34,123 bases of DNA from Nostoc sp. S13 (GCF_029379315.1 NZ_JAQYWQ010000080.1:1-34123); one strand, 5' to 3'; positions 8,702-16,247 are shown, counted from the first letter of the stretch. The notes: a model not told the origin generated them from the sequence alone. Made by a program: numbers and translations.

Positions 8702-8931
8702 ATCTCGGTGCTGAAACCTAACGAGAGCAAGCTTCCTGGGAATGGTTTTGGCAGATCGAAAATTTTGGTCATTTTCAGCCTGCTTTGTTGCAATTTATTT
8801 GCAATAATTGGAATTTTTGAAACGCTGTAGTTATTGATTTATCAAGGTTCTGGCGATTTTGGCAGATCCCCCAGGGTTTTAGCCCCCGCTTCGACTTGCC
8901 AAACATCAAGTTGATACACCAATCATAAGAC
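8702..8931 (-). promoter_or_regulatory. CRISPR leader of array 1
   Basis: About 230 bp directly right of the array are closely related to the 230 bp right of array 3 (24746-24975). Long identical blocks include CAAGGTTCTGGCGATTTTGG and GTTTTAGCCCCCGCTTCGAC. Conservation at the same end of two arrays with the same repeat identifies it as the leader, which holds the promoter and the integration signals. It contains two copies of TTTTGGCAGATC (8746-8757, 8857-8868) and a small hairpin beside the first repeat (8703-8726). Confidence 0.8.
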
Positions 8932-9312
8932 TATTGTTTACTCTTGTCGAGGAATTTCGGAAGTTTATTGGGGAAGCCTATACTGAGGGCTTTGGCGAAG
9001 AGGAAGGGTGCGATCGCTGTTTTTGTTTTTCCTGATCATGTAGGTGCGCGGAGAAGGATGTTTTGACCCTCAAGGAGTTTGAGGAGGGTTTCTCGTTAAA
9101 ATTGGCGTGGGGGCAAGGTTGTAAGAGTTTGGAAATATTCATCAATCATCATTGATAAAAGAGATTAGGATAAATATCTTTAAATTGGGGCGATCGCAGT
9201 TTTGGTATTAGTCAAGCGATCGCTCTTAATGCTGTGGTGAGAATAGTAAGAAATAAACAACCTTTCTTACTTGGTGATGTGAGAACTTAAGAAAGTTGCG
9301 TAAGTCGTTAAA
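8932..9312. other. Region between leader 1 and array relic
   Basis: No intact gene. Minus-strand and plus-strand frames are short. A plus-strand stretch of about 40 open codons (to TGA near 9063) looks protein-like (GAIAVFVFPDHVGARRRMF) and might be the tail of a lost gene. Three HIP1 GCGATCGC sites occur (9010, 9190, 9215). Confidence 0.35.
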
Positions 9313-9400
9313 TCAGTGTCCCCTTGCGGGGAAGTGGTGAAGACTGAAACAACTATTCAATCACCATACTAGAGGAGTGTTTCAATCCCCTCGCGGGGAA
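9313..9400. CRISPR. Relic CRISPR array of a second repeat type
   Basis: Two degenerate repeats, about 9313-9350 (GTCCCCTTGCGGGG then AAGTGGTGAAGACTGAAAC) and 9379-9400 (GTTTCAATCCCCTCGCGGGG), are separated by a 28-bp spacer-like stretch. The first keeps an ACTGAAAC end and a CCCC/GGGG stem, but its body differs from the repeats of arrays 1 and 3. The second stops after its stem. It looks like a decaying array, perhaps once served by another system. Orientation is unsure. Confidence 0.55.
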
Positions 9401-9423
9401 AACACAATTCCTCTACTTATTAA

Positions 9424-9462
9424 AATAATAGCTTGACATTTTTAATTAGTCAAGCTATTATT
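9424..9462 (-). terminator. Hairpin after the toxin-antitoxin genes
   Basis: Perfect 14-bp arms AATAATAGCTTGAC (9424-9437) and GTCAAGCTATTATT (9449-9462) with an 11-nt AT loop, 27 bp past the antitoxin stop. The U-run on the minus strand is weak. It probably ends the toxin-antitoxin transcript before it reaches the CRISPR relic. Confidence 0.5.
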
Positions 9463-9488
9463 GGGGATTTATCAAAAATAACTAGCCT

Positions 9489-9794
9489 TTACTCAAATTG
9501 AGCGAGAACAATTTCCTCTTGGGGGAAATCAGCTACTATTTTTAGATTCCCACCAAGAGCCTTGATATAGCGGGAGAGGGTGGAAACTTGAATGTCTTCT
9601 TGGTTTTCCAACTCCGAAACAGTAGACTCAACATCACTGAGGTTTTTTTCCAAATCATCCTGTGTCAGCCCCAACGATTCTTGCAGTTCCATTAGGGTAA
9701 GATGAAGTGACATAAGTTTAGCGCGAGTTTCGCTTTCTGCCCTTTGCTCTGGTGTCATTCGGTTTCGCAATTCAGTAAAAGGCTTTGGCTTCAT
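9489..9794 (-). CDS. XRE/HigA-type antitoxin
   Basis: A 101-aa protein with a central helix-turn-helix of the Cro/CI (XRE) type: LMELQESLGLTQDDLEKNLS then STVSELENQEDIQVSTLSRY, ending ALGGNLKIVADFP. The GGxLxIxxxF end is typical of HigA-like antitoxins of type II toxin-antitoxin pairs. It is predicted to neutralise the upstream toxin and repress the shared promoter. Its start overlaps the toxin stop by 4 bp (ATGA), so the two are translationally coupled. Toxin-first order fits the HigBA arrangement. Confidence 0.82.
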   Translation of the reverse strand: MKPKPFTELRNRMTPEQRAESETRAKLMSLHLTLMELQESLGLTQDDLEKNLSDVESTVSELENQEDIQVSTLSRYIKALGGNLKIVADFPQEEIVLAQFE

Positions 9795-10150
9795 ATCAAT
9801 CCTTCATTCTCAAGCTCTTTTAGCAATTCGTCGTAGAGTCTATCAGCTTTTGGTAAATTCTCCTCATACCAGCGATCATTACCTTGTTTGTTACCTCCTA
9901 AAAGGAGTACCGCAATCCTGCGAGGATCGAAGCAATACAATATCCGGTATGGTTCTCCCTGATGTTGTACCCGAAGTTCTCGCATATTTCCATGACGAGA
10001 ACCCTTGATATCTGAGCTGTAGGGAGAGCGAAGATTTGGGCCCCTTTCCTGAAGTAACTTGACTACAGCATCTACAGAGACTTGCTCTACTGTATCAAGT
10101 GTAAGCCACCACTGCTCAAACTCATCTGTATACTCTACTTCGGTTGCCAT
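9791..10150 (-). CDS. RelE/HigB-family toxin (Gp49-like)
   Basis: A 119-aa ribosome-dependent mRNA interferase candidate. Features: EYTDEFEQWWLTLDTVEQ at the N-terminus, SSDIKGSRHGNMRELRVQH, then PYRILYCFDPRRIAVLLLGG and a C-terminal helix, the usual plan of HigB/Gp49-like toxins. I start at the ATG at 10150 because it begins the family's normal N-terminus. The frame stays open to 10306, but only because it reads through two direct repeats in the promoter region. It sits between the relic array and the 3' end of the cas operon, in the same direction. Confidence 0.82.
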   Translation of the reverse strand: MATEVEYTDEFEQWWLTLDTVEQVSVDAVVKLLQERGPNLRSPYSSDIKGSRHGNMRELRVQHQGEPYRILYCFDPRRIAVLLLGGNKQGNDRWYEENLPKADRLYDELLKELENEGLI

Positions 10151-10195
10151 GTGTTCTAATTTGCCGTTTATTAAAAACTTCGCGCTGTTTGCTGC

Positions 10196-10247
10196 TTGAA
10201 AAATTGATTCAGTCCTACTGTTTGTTAGTTGAAAAATTGATTCAGTC
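10196..10247. promoter_or_regulatory. Direct repeats upstream of the toxin-antitoxin pair, candidate operator
   Basis: TTGAAAAATTGATTCAGTC occurs at 10196-10214 and again at 10229-10247, 33 bp apart, 46-97 bp before the toxin ATG. The 33-bp spacing is about three helical turns. This is a plausible antitoxin or toxin-antitoxin complex binding site. Confidence 0.45.
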
Positions 10248-10396
10248 AAGCTAGATGGCAGGATAGGGGGAGATTTACCCAAATGTATGCTTATTCGCTG
10301 GTTCATGTTATGTTCCTAGAGATATTACTGGCTAAGATAGCCTTACTTTTATATGGTATTAGACCTAAGACGAAGTTAGTAATACAAAATCAATCA

Positions 10397-11032
10397 TTAA
10401 TTAATAAATTTGACATTTTTAATACTTCCATCATCCTTCAGGGCGGTAATTTTCACTTTTACTATCTGTCCTTCCTTAAGAGAAGCTGCTTTTCTAGGTT
10501 CTTTCTCAGTCAGCTTAATTTTTTCCACCATCTCATAAGTAACTTTATTACCTTTAACGGCAAGTACTATAGCATCTAGAATTTGACCAACATCGAATTT
10601 AAGATGACTAGCAACTACCGCAATTTCCACTTGACGTTCAGAAATTTTTTGAACCTGTAGACTCTGGGAAATAGACATTTCCTCAATCGGGCTAACTTTG
10701 TAATACCGCATTAAACGCATCGCCCAGCCTAAAATTTTTAACATCGTCTGAGCGTTTGCTTGTTGGCTTTGCAGATATTGATTACAGCCACGTTCTATAC
10801 TGCGGTAGTAGCCTGTAGTTCGGCCACTATGTCCAATTTGCCTACCGTTAGTAACTAAAGTTTTAAGATAGCTAAAAAATCTCCGTCCTGCGTCCGGTTG
10901 CTCTACAATGCTACGCAGATATGCAATAACTTTTCCTACTTCATTAACATCAGTTTCCTCTTTAACCAAGGTTATTGCTAAATTGTGAGCAAGTTGAGAT
11001 TCCGTTTCCGTTAAAGATTCTGTAGTCAACAT
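10397..11032 (-). CDS. Type III-D CRISPR-associated protein of unknown function (211 aa, possibly All1473-like)
   Basis: Last gene of the cas operon; its start overlaps the previous stop by 1 bp. I do not recognise a catalytic motif. Residues 20-140 are alpha-helical, with a charged, probably nucleic-acid-facing stretch (AGRRFFSYLKTLVTNGRQ, GHSGRTTGYYRSIERGC). The last 30 residues (LKEGQIVKVKITALKDDGSI) look like a small beta-barrel tail. Known III-D loci in Anabaena carry an uncharacterised protein (All1473) at this end of the operon, so that family is my best guess from position and length. A divergent small subunit is the alternative. Confidence 0.55.
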   Translation of the reverse strand: MLTTESLTETESQLAHNLAITLVKEETDVNEVGKVIAYLRSIVEQPDAGRRFFSYLKTLVTNGRQIGHSGRTTGYYRSIERGCNQYLQSQQANAQTMLKILGWAMRLMRYYKVSPIEEMSISQSLQVQKISERQVEIAVVASHLKFDVGQILDAIVLAVKGNKVTYEMVEKIKLTEKEPRKAASLKEGQIVKVKITALKDDGSIKNVKFIN

Positions 11033-12102
11033 TAATACATTCCTTCTGGTGGTTCGCGGTCGGTTGGGTAGCGTAGAACTTCAGCAAGTTGTTGGAGTTG
11101 GGAAAGTTGAATTAGTTGGGAATGTGCTGTTTTAATTTGGGTGGCGATAAATGTTTGTAGTGCCTCTCCTGTGAGAAGATGATTGTTATCGGGGGTGTAA
11201 GTGGAGTAGTGCGATCGCAAATTCTGAAAATTCTGCAATATCCTAGCTTGGCTAACTTCTACAGTCATTGTTCCCATCCCAATGGGTTTACCACCACCAA
11301 CTTTTAAAGCTATGGGATAGTTAGAATCTTGTCCCAGCACAACAAACAATGTCCCCAATTCTTCAGGTTTGATGTTTTTAAATTGCAATTGGGTAGTAAA
11401 AGTATATTCTCTTGCTGCTTGTTGAATTGCAATTCCTTGATTTTGTCCTTTTTCAATAGCGCGAATTGTATGATGATAAAACTTACGTCCAGCAACTTTT
11501 CCCCTGGTGTCAAAATATGCGCTTCCGGGTTCAGGGCGCGGACGATATAACGAAGGCATAAATCCCGTATTAAAACCTATACTTTCGCACTTAACATCAT
11601 TAAACTCAATTAATCCTTGCCAATCTAAAGCACCGAATACTTGACTAGCGGGACATAATTGTTCTTTATTTCGACATGGTAATCTTTCGTTGGGTATTTT
11701 ATCTCTATATCTTGATGTGACTACTGCAAGGGTGCTATTCGTAATTGCTTCATATACTGAACGAATACAACCTTTAAGGGAACTTCCTTGAATTATCAAG
11801 TGTTTATCAATTCCCTGTACCATTGTTTTAATTAAAGATACACGAATTTGAACATCGTTACCAGGGACAACAATGCCAGTAGAAATATGCAGCGATGTTT
11901 TAACTTTCAGGGTTAAAAATAAAGTTCCGTGGAGGCAATTTTTATCAAACTTATCATGTCCAGCAGGATGTTCTAATCGGGGGCGTTCCTGTGGAAAAGA
12001 AACAAATTTGTATGGTTTTTGTGTGTTTACCACAGAATTATCACGAGATGGAGGCTGAGAAGGTACTGTTTTTCGTGGTTTAGGTTTTGGCGTGTTAGTC
12101 AT
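11032..12102 (-). CDS. Cas7-like RAMP subunit, type III-D (356 aa)
   Basis: A RAMP-superfamily backbone subunit with a basic, Pro-rich N-terminal tail (1-50). The RNA-grip motif is IIQGSSLKGCIRSVYEAI (103-120), with CPASQVFGALDWQGLIEFND further on, RKFYHH near 208, and a C-terminal glycine-rich VGGGKPIGMGTM. Where slicer Cas7 subunits have Asp (TDxPVIK), alignment by eye places Arg (R87 in IRVSLIKT), so it may be a non-cutting end or spacer subunit. It overlaps the csx19-like gene by 8 bp and the 211-aa gene by 1 bp. Confidence 0.75.
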   Translation of the reverse strand: MTNTPKPKPRKTVPSQPPSRDNSVVNTQKPYKFVSFPQERPRLEHPAGHDKFDKNCLHGTLFLTLKVKTSLHISTGIVVPGNDVQIRVSLIKTMVQGIDKHLIIQGSSLKGCIRSVYEAITNSTLAVVTSRYRDKIPNERLPCRNKEQLCPASQVFGALDWQGLIEFNDVKCESIGFNTGFMPSLYRPRPEPGSAYFDTRGKVAGRKFYHHTIRAIEKGQNQGIAIQQAAREYTFTTQLQFKNIKPEELGTLFVVLGQDSNYPIALKVGGGKPIGMGTMTVEVSQARILQNFQNLRSHYSTYTPDNNHLLTGEALQTFIATQIKTAHSQLIQLSQLQQLAEVLRYPTDREPPEGMY

Positions 12103-12580
12103 TTGAATTAACCGTTAAAGCGACAAAATGAATAGTTGCAGTAGTAGAGTCTTTGAAATATCTTTGCTTTATTGATATCTCTTTAGGTTTGATAGATTGA
12201 TTATTTTTATCTTTAAAAGTGAAACCTTTAGGAAATCTTGTTTCCTCTGGGTTATACCAATAGGCATCTCTATGACAAATTTCCCAATTACCAGTTAATT
12301 TTTCAAATCCTTCTAAGTTAAATTCCTGTTGACTGAGGATTAAAACTTCATATCCTAATTTGTATTTTTTCCATCGCGTTTCACAGATTGAATTAAATAG
12401 CTGTCCTTCAACTTGTCCTTTTTTATCAGGCAATTCCTTACAAATTCCACTCACAGCATGAGAGTAACGTAAAAAATAATAACTTTGCGAATTAGAGACC
12501 TGAGTAATTAAAGTATCGAGTTCATCATCAGCTACTAATTGCTTATAATATATATAGCCAGGGGTAAATTCTTCTGTCAT
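12095..12580 (-). CDS. csx19: Csx19-like protein (TIGR03984 family), type III-D
   Basis: A 161-aa protein placed between two Cas7-like genes. Visible features are an N-terminal YIYYKQL, a central FNSICETRWKKYKLGYEVLI with LSQQEF, and LTGNWEICHRDAYWYNPE. The E-x-R-W ... VLILS pattern and the position recall Csx19 (TIGR03984), an accessory subunit found with csx10 in III-D loci. There are no nuclease residues. It overlaps its upstream neighbour by 4 bp and downstream by 8 bp, so it is probably a stoichiometric complex member. The family call is from memory of the pattern and context. Confidence 0.6.
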   Translation of the reverse strand: MTEEFTPGYIYYKQLVADDELDTLITQVSNSQSYYFLRYSHAVSGICKELPDKKGQVEGQLFNSICETRWKKYKLGYEVLILSQQEFNLEGFEKLTGNWEICHRDAYWYNPEETRFPKGFTFKDKNNQSIKPKEISIKQRYFKDSTTATIHFVALTVNSND

Positions 12581-13515
12581 GCGTTTAAAACCTCACCCCA
12601 AACCTCAACCGCACGTATAAACAAATCTTTTACACCAAAATTAGTAGTATTTTCCCATTTAAGCTGTACACCAAACCCTAATTCCATCGACTGTGCCAAA
12701 CCTTCAGAATCTCGTTTATCTGGTTTAAGAAAGCCATATTTTTGTGCTTCATTATCTGTTAAAAACTCTCCTACCCCAAGTAAATAATTTGAGTCCCATT
12801 CTTGTGAATGTCCTATTTGACGAATTTTATTTGTTGTTGAGTCAAGTTGACATCCTGGGTACTGGACAACCGCCTTATTGTATTCAACGCCAACCGTACC
12901 TAAACCGCGTGATTTAGCAAAACCTAACCCAAACCAACCATCATTTAAATCACGCAGTACCAAACCAATTAAACCAAGTTGCGCCAATGTAAAATTTTTC
13001 AGGTGAATTTTAGTATGGAATTCTCCCGCAGTGCAAACTTGATAATTGAAAGGGCCAACCGCAACCGAACCAAATACCCGGTCAATAGCGACACCATTAC
13101 GTTCTTCTAATTTCAGTTGCGTTAAGTCAATTGGATGTGCATCTTCAATCCGAATGCGGCTTGCTATTGAAGTATTACCAAACATTTGGTCAGTAAATGA
13201 AGATTGTTGATAGATGTCGTGACTTGCTAAATTTTTAGGTAAGTAATCACCTTTGGTAGGGTCACTTGTCCAAAGCTTCTTTGTATTATTATCACCACCA
13301 ACAGTACGGACAATTCTTTCAGCATGGGCGCGAATTGCACCTTTTAAGCTGCTTCCAGGTAAATAAATTGACCACCCACCCCTATGAAAAGTTCTGACAA
13401 ATTCCATATCAGGATTTGTGGGATCTGCACCTTCACGTCCCGATTTAATCAGAATCGGCCCATCTGGAATGATGCTTAAATGAATAGTGCAATGGTTTAC
13501 AAGTCGTTTGTGCAT
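12577..13515 (-). CDS. Cas7-like (Csm3-type) RAMP subunit, predicted slicer (312 aa)
   Basis: A Cas7-family subunit of the III-D complex. Features: LIKSGREGADPTNPDMEFVR (22-41) with an Asp (D36) where Csm3 has its target-RNA-cutting Asp, the YLPGSSLKGAIRAHAE grip motif (51-66), the RNGVAIDRVFGSVAVG loop, and the C-terminal GLGFAKSRGLGTV glycine-rich motif. The C-terminal 70 residues are extra relative to a minimal Csm3. There is a 26-bp gap to the PD-(D/E)XK gene upstream and a 4-bp overlap with csx19 downstream. Confidence 0.82.
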   Translation of the reverse strand: MHKRLVNHCTIHLSIIPDGPILIKSGREGADPTNPDMEFVRTFHRGGWSIYLPGSSLKGAIRAHAERIVRTVGGDNNTKKLWTSDPTKGDYLPKNLASHDIYQQSSFTDQMFGNTSIASRIRIEDAHPIDLTQLKLEERNGVAIDRVFGSVAVGPFNYQVCTAGEFHTKIHLKNFTLAQLGLIGLVLRDLNDGWFGLGFAKSRGLGTVGVEYNKAVVQYPGCQLDSTTNKIRQIGHSQEWDSNYLLGVGEFLTDNEAQKYGFLKPDKRDSEGLAQSMELGFGVQLKWENTTNFGVKDLFIRAVEVWGEVLNA

Positions 13516-13541
13516 GGATGTATTTATTTAAATAAATCTGT

Positions 13542-14162
13542 TTAGGCTGCAACTAAATTATTTAGCTGTAATTCAGATTGTTGGAATACAAAATTGACAG
13601 CAGCGAATAATTTATCTAATTCTTGAATTGTGTAATAAGTGGTATTTCTGGTAAATGTTTCACGTTCTAATTTTCCAAGTTGCCAACGTTCGCCATTAGA
13701 AACAATACCGAAAATAATTATTTGATGTTCTGCATTTAATCTTTGAGCAGCAATCATTTCTGCTAAACATTGCGCCCAACCTGTTTCAAAATTATCTTGT
13801 TTGGCTTCCACTAAGATAAAGTATGGTTTGTCAAATACGACTTTACCTAATGGTGAACGTTTAGCCAAAATATATTCAGGAAATCCTGATAATTTCTCAT
13901 CATAATTTAAGGATTCATGACTCCATAAAATAAAATGATAACGATAGGTTTTCCAAACTTCTTTAAGAACGGGATAAATGAGATTTTCACAGATAGCAAA
14001 TTCTGAGTTATCAACTACAGCATCCCGCATCATCAGTTCTAAATCTTCGCGGAAATAGTCGGGAATATTAAAGGGAACTTCGCTGATAAAAATTGCTTCG
14101 GTGTAGATAACTTGAAACGCTTTGAGAACTTCACTGATGGTTTTGTAGTTACTGAAAGCCAT
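13542..14162 (-). CDS. PD-(D/E)XK nuclease-like protein inside the cas operon
   Basis: A 206-aa protein resembling an uncharacterised cyanobacterial family. A restriction-endonuclease-fold active site can be traced: E60 in a helix (AICENLIYP), P95-E96 in GFPEYILAKR, then E119-A-K121 in PYFILVEAKQDN on the next strand, and Q140 in the following helix. That is the order E ... (P)D/E ... ExK of the fold. It keeps tight operon spacing (10 bp from csx7, 26 bp to the next gene). It has no CARF domain, so if it cuts nucleic acid it must be controlled through a partner. Free-standing paralogues are common in cyanobacteria, so it may have been captured; its CRISPR role is not established. Confidence 0.65.
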   Translation of the reverse strand: MAFSNYKTISEVLKAFQVIYTEAIFISEVPFNIPDYFREDLELMMRDAVVDNSEFAICENLIYPVLKEVWKTYRYHFILWSHESLNYDEKLSGFPEYILAKRSPLGKVVFDKPYFILVEAKQDNFETGWAQCLAEMIAAQRLNAEHQIIIFGIVSNGERWQLGKLERETFTRNTTYYTIQELDKLFAAVNFVFQQSELQLNNLVAA

Positions 14163-14172
14163 TTTGAGATCC

Positions 14173-15090
14173 TCAAGATTGTGTGTGGGTTGTAGTGGGA
14201 GAATTATTGGGTAGATTTTCTGTTAAATATGTGATGAGAGATTGAGTCCATTTTTGTTTGGATTCTTTACCATCTTCATAGCTGGGTAATTTATCACCTA
14301 AGTTGCTATTAACTAATTCTTGCAAGTAGGTTAATAATTTTTCTGGTTTGTTGTTAACATCAAGCCAGTACATCTTCTCAATTTCTAGTTTAACAACTCC
14401 TAAGCCGCGAGAACGTCCACCGCCAAGGGGAATTTGTTCAGTTTCAAATTGGTGTAAGCCAATCATTAACAGTCCTAATTCCGATTCTTCGGCATTTTCC
14501 ACTACTGCGCGAAACTCAAACTGTGTCCCCGCAGGTACTACTTGAAAGTCATAGAGTTTCCCATCTGCTGCGGTTTCGGTATCGCGGTCAATTGCTACAC
14601 CATCTCTTTCTTGGTATTGTCCAAACCATGTATCAGTTACTACGGTTAAATCGCGTACTTGGAATTTACTAGCAATCCAAGGTGAACCAAAAAGGAGTGA
14701 AATCAAATCTGTTTCATTGATAATTTTATCTGTGAGTAACTGATCTTTTTTTGCAGCGCGTTCTTCTTGTGGATATTGCTCAAGTTCTTTTTCAACCTCT
14801 TTCTTAAGACCGTTTTCTCCATTCATACGCTCGTTGGTAATTGACCATTCTGCTTCTATTGCTGGGTTAGCTGCAAAACTGGAATCAATTCCACGGAGGA
14901 AACTTTCAAGACGTGATCGCATTGCACCTTTGAAGCTTGATCCTGGTATTAATGGTTGTCCTAATACATCTTTAATTACAGGTAAATCTGTTCCAATTGG
15001 TTCACTTGAGCGACCTGCACTGATGCGTAATGCTGTTATGGTGGTAAGTACGCCTATGATTTCTAGACGATTTTTGAATTTGTCGAACAT
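14173..15090 (-). CDS. csx7: CRISPR-associated RAMP protein Csx7-like (Cas7 family), predicted slicer
   Basis: A 305-aa Cas7-family subunit matching the Csx7/TIGR02581 pattern: FKNRLEIIGVLTTITALRIS, SSEPIGTDLPVIK with the slicer-position Asp (D35), PLIPGSSFKGAMRSRLESFL, LLFGSPW, ERDGVAIDRDT, and GGGRSRGLGVVKLE near residue 245. I start at the ATG at 15090, which begins the family N-terminus. A TTG at 15111 would add MRRIIKP but overlaps the CARF gene. GGAG lies 13 nt upstream. A lysine/glutamate-rich helical insertion (about 85-125) is an extra. It probably forms part of the crRNA backbone. Confidence 0.8.
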   Translation of the reverse strand: MFDKFKNRLEIIGVLTTITALRISAGRSSEPIGTDLPVIKDVLGQPLIPGSSFKGAMRSRLESFLRGIDSSFAANPAIEAEWSITNERMNGENGLKKEVEKELEQYPQEERAAKKDQLLTDKIINETDLISLLFGSPWIASKFQVRDLTVVTDTWFGQYQERDGVAIDRDTETAADGKLYDFQVVPAGTQFEFRAVVENAEESELGLLMIGLHQFETEQIPLGGGRSRGLGVVKLEIEKMYWLDVNNKPEKLLTYLQELVNSNLGDKLPSYEDGKESKQKWTQSLITYLTENLPNNSPTTTHTQS

Positions 15091-15094
15091 GGGT

Positions 15095-16210
15095 TTAATT
15101 ATTCTCCGCAAATTCCTTTTGTAGATGTAAGGCTATAGTGTTTGTTTCTGCTTTATTTCTTCCTGTTGTTTGAATACATAAACCTATTCCTGCATCTGTC
15201 CAAGTGAGAACAAATTCAATAATTCCATCATCAGTGGTATTAAGAATTGGGTTAGTGCGTCTGGAATTGAATGCTAAAGAATTGATTATTTTTTTTACAT
15301 AGTGAGAACGGCATATTTTTTTTGAGAATTTATAAAGACTATCTTGTCCGTGATCGTCTCTTAAGCTTATATGTTTACGTTCTGGCTCAGTATCATCTTG
15401 GGGAATTAAAGAGAGAATGGTAGTTTCTTGTTTAGCAAATTGTAATCGACAACGTTCGTTAAACAAAACTCTCATTGCTGAAAGACTCACTAAATTTGTT
15501 TCTCCTTCAGGTTCTTTATCAATGAGTGAATACAGATATTCACTGTCTAGATTAACTTCAAGTTTTGATTCTTCTATAGTTTGTTCATCTTCAAGTTGCA
15601 CAAATAAAAGATAATTATTAAGCCAAAATGCTAAATCTAAAGCGACAGGTTGTGGTGGTAACTCAATTACTTCTGAAAATTTCTCAAACAAGTAGTAAAC
15701 AGGAATTTCTAATGCTTGTCCAATCATTCCAGCAAATGATATCTGTGCTTTGTAACCACCGGTTGCATTAATAGTAATTGCTTCTGGGGTAAAATTTCTA
15801 ACTTCTGTGCTAATTTCTCTGACTAAATTTTTTAACCCCTGCTGTTTAAAAGCCTTGACATCATCATCACGTAAGCCTTCAAGCACACGAAAATCAGACT
15901 TTTCAAACTTTAAAGGATTTTTTTGATTACTATAGTATAGTTTAAGCACTTGACCTGTATTTTTACCATCCTCTGTATCTGAAACTAAAAAAATCAAACG
16001 TATTTTGGATGTTAGTAAATCCTTATTACAAATACTGGTAATAGAATTTATTTCCGCACCACAAATACGGGCTGAATTTTCTTGTTCCAGTAATAACAAT
16101 GCTAATTGATTCCAGTTTTTTGTTTCAAATGCTTGTTTAATTGATTTTTCAGCATTTCTAATATTACCAAAAAGACTTGTACCAACTGTGCAAATAAGTA
16201 TGTTTCTCAT
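15095..16210 (-). CDS. CARF-domain effector (TIGR02619/APE2256-like), 371 aa
   Basis: Residues 1-185 form a CARF domain: MRNILICTVGTSLFGN (first strand and ligand loop), LIFLVSDTEDG, ITINATGGYKAQISFAG (second ligand motif, about 146-161) and VYYLFEKFSEVIELPP. CARF domains bind cyclic oligoadenylate made by Cas10. The remaining 185 residues carry the effector part, which I cannot assign firmly. No HEPN RxxxxH motif or PD-(D/E)XK site was found. The end runs helix (DSLYKFSKKICRSHYVKKI), strand (IIEFVLTW), strand (GIGLCIQTTGR), helix. That layout is compatible with a RelE-like RNase, as in CARF-RelE proteins such as Cami1; this is a guess. It lies 37 bp after the small-subunit gene. Confidence 0.75.
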   Translation of the reverse strand: MRNILICTVGTSLFGNIRNAEKSIKQAFETKNWNQLALLLLEQENSARICGAEINSITSICNKDLLTSKIRLIFLVSDTEDGKNTGQVLKLYYSNQKNPLKFEKSDFRVLEGLRDDDVKAFKQQGLKNLVREISTEVRNFTPEAITINATGGYKAQISFAGMIGQALEIPVYYLFEKFSEVIELPPQPVALDLAFWLNNYLLFVQLEDEQTIEESKLEVNLDSEYLYSLIDKEPEGETNLVSLSAMRVLFNERCRLQFAKQETTILSLIPQDDTEPERKHISLRDDHGQDSLYKFSKKICRSHYVKKIINSLAFNSRRTNPILNTTDDGIIEFVLTWTDAGIGLCIQTTGRNKAETNTIALHLQKEFAENN

Positions 16211-16247
16211 TTGTGTCTACTTTACATTTACAAAATATATTGTTTAT

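Noticed and set aside
10151..10306. N-terminal 52-residue extension of the toxin
   Set aside because: It is produced by reading through two direct repeats in the promoter. The family N-terminus begins at the ATG at 10150.
15095..15700. HEPN RNase site in the CARF protein (SLRDDHG, CRSHY)
   Set aside because: Spacing does not fit R-x4-6-H, so a Csx1/Csm6-type HEPN domain is not supported.
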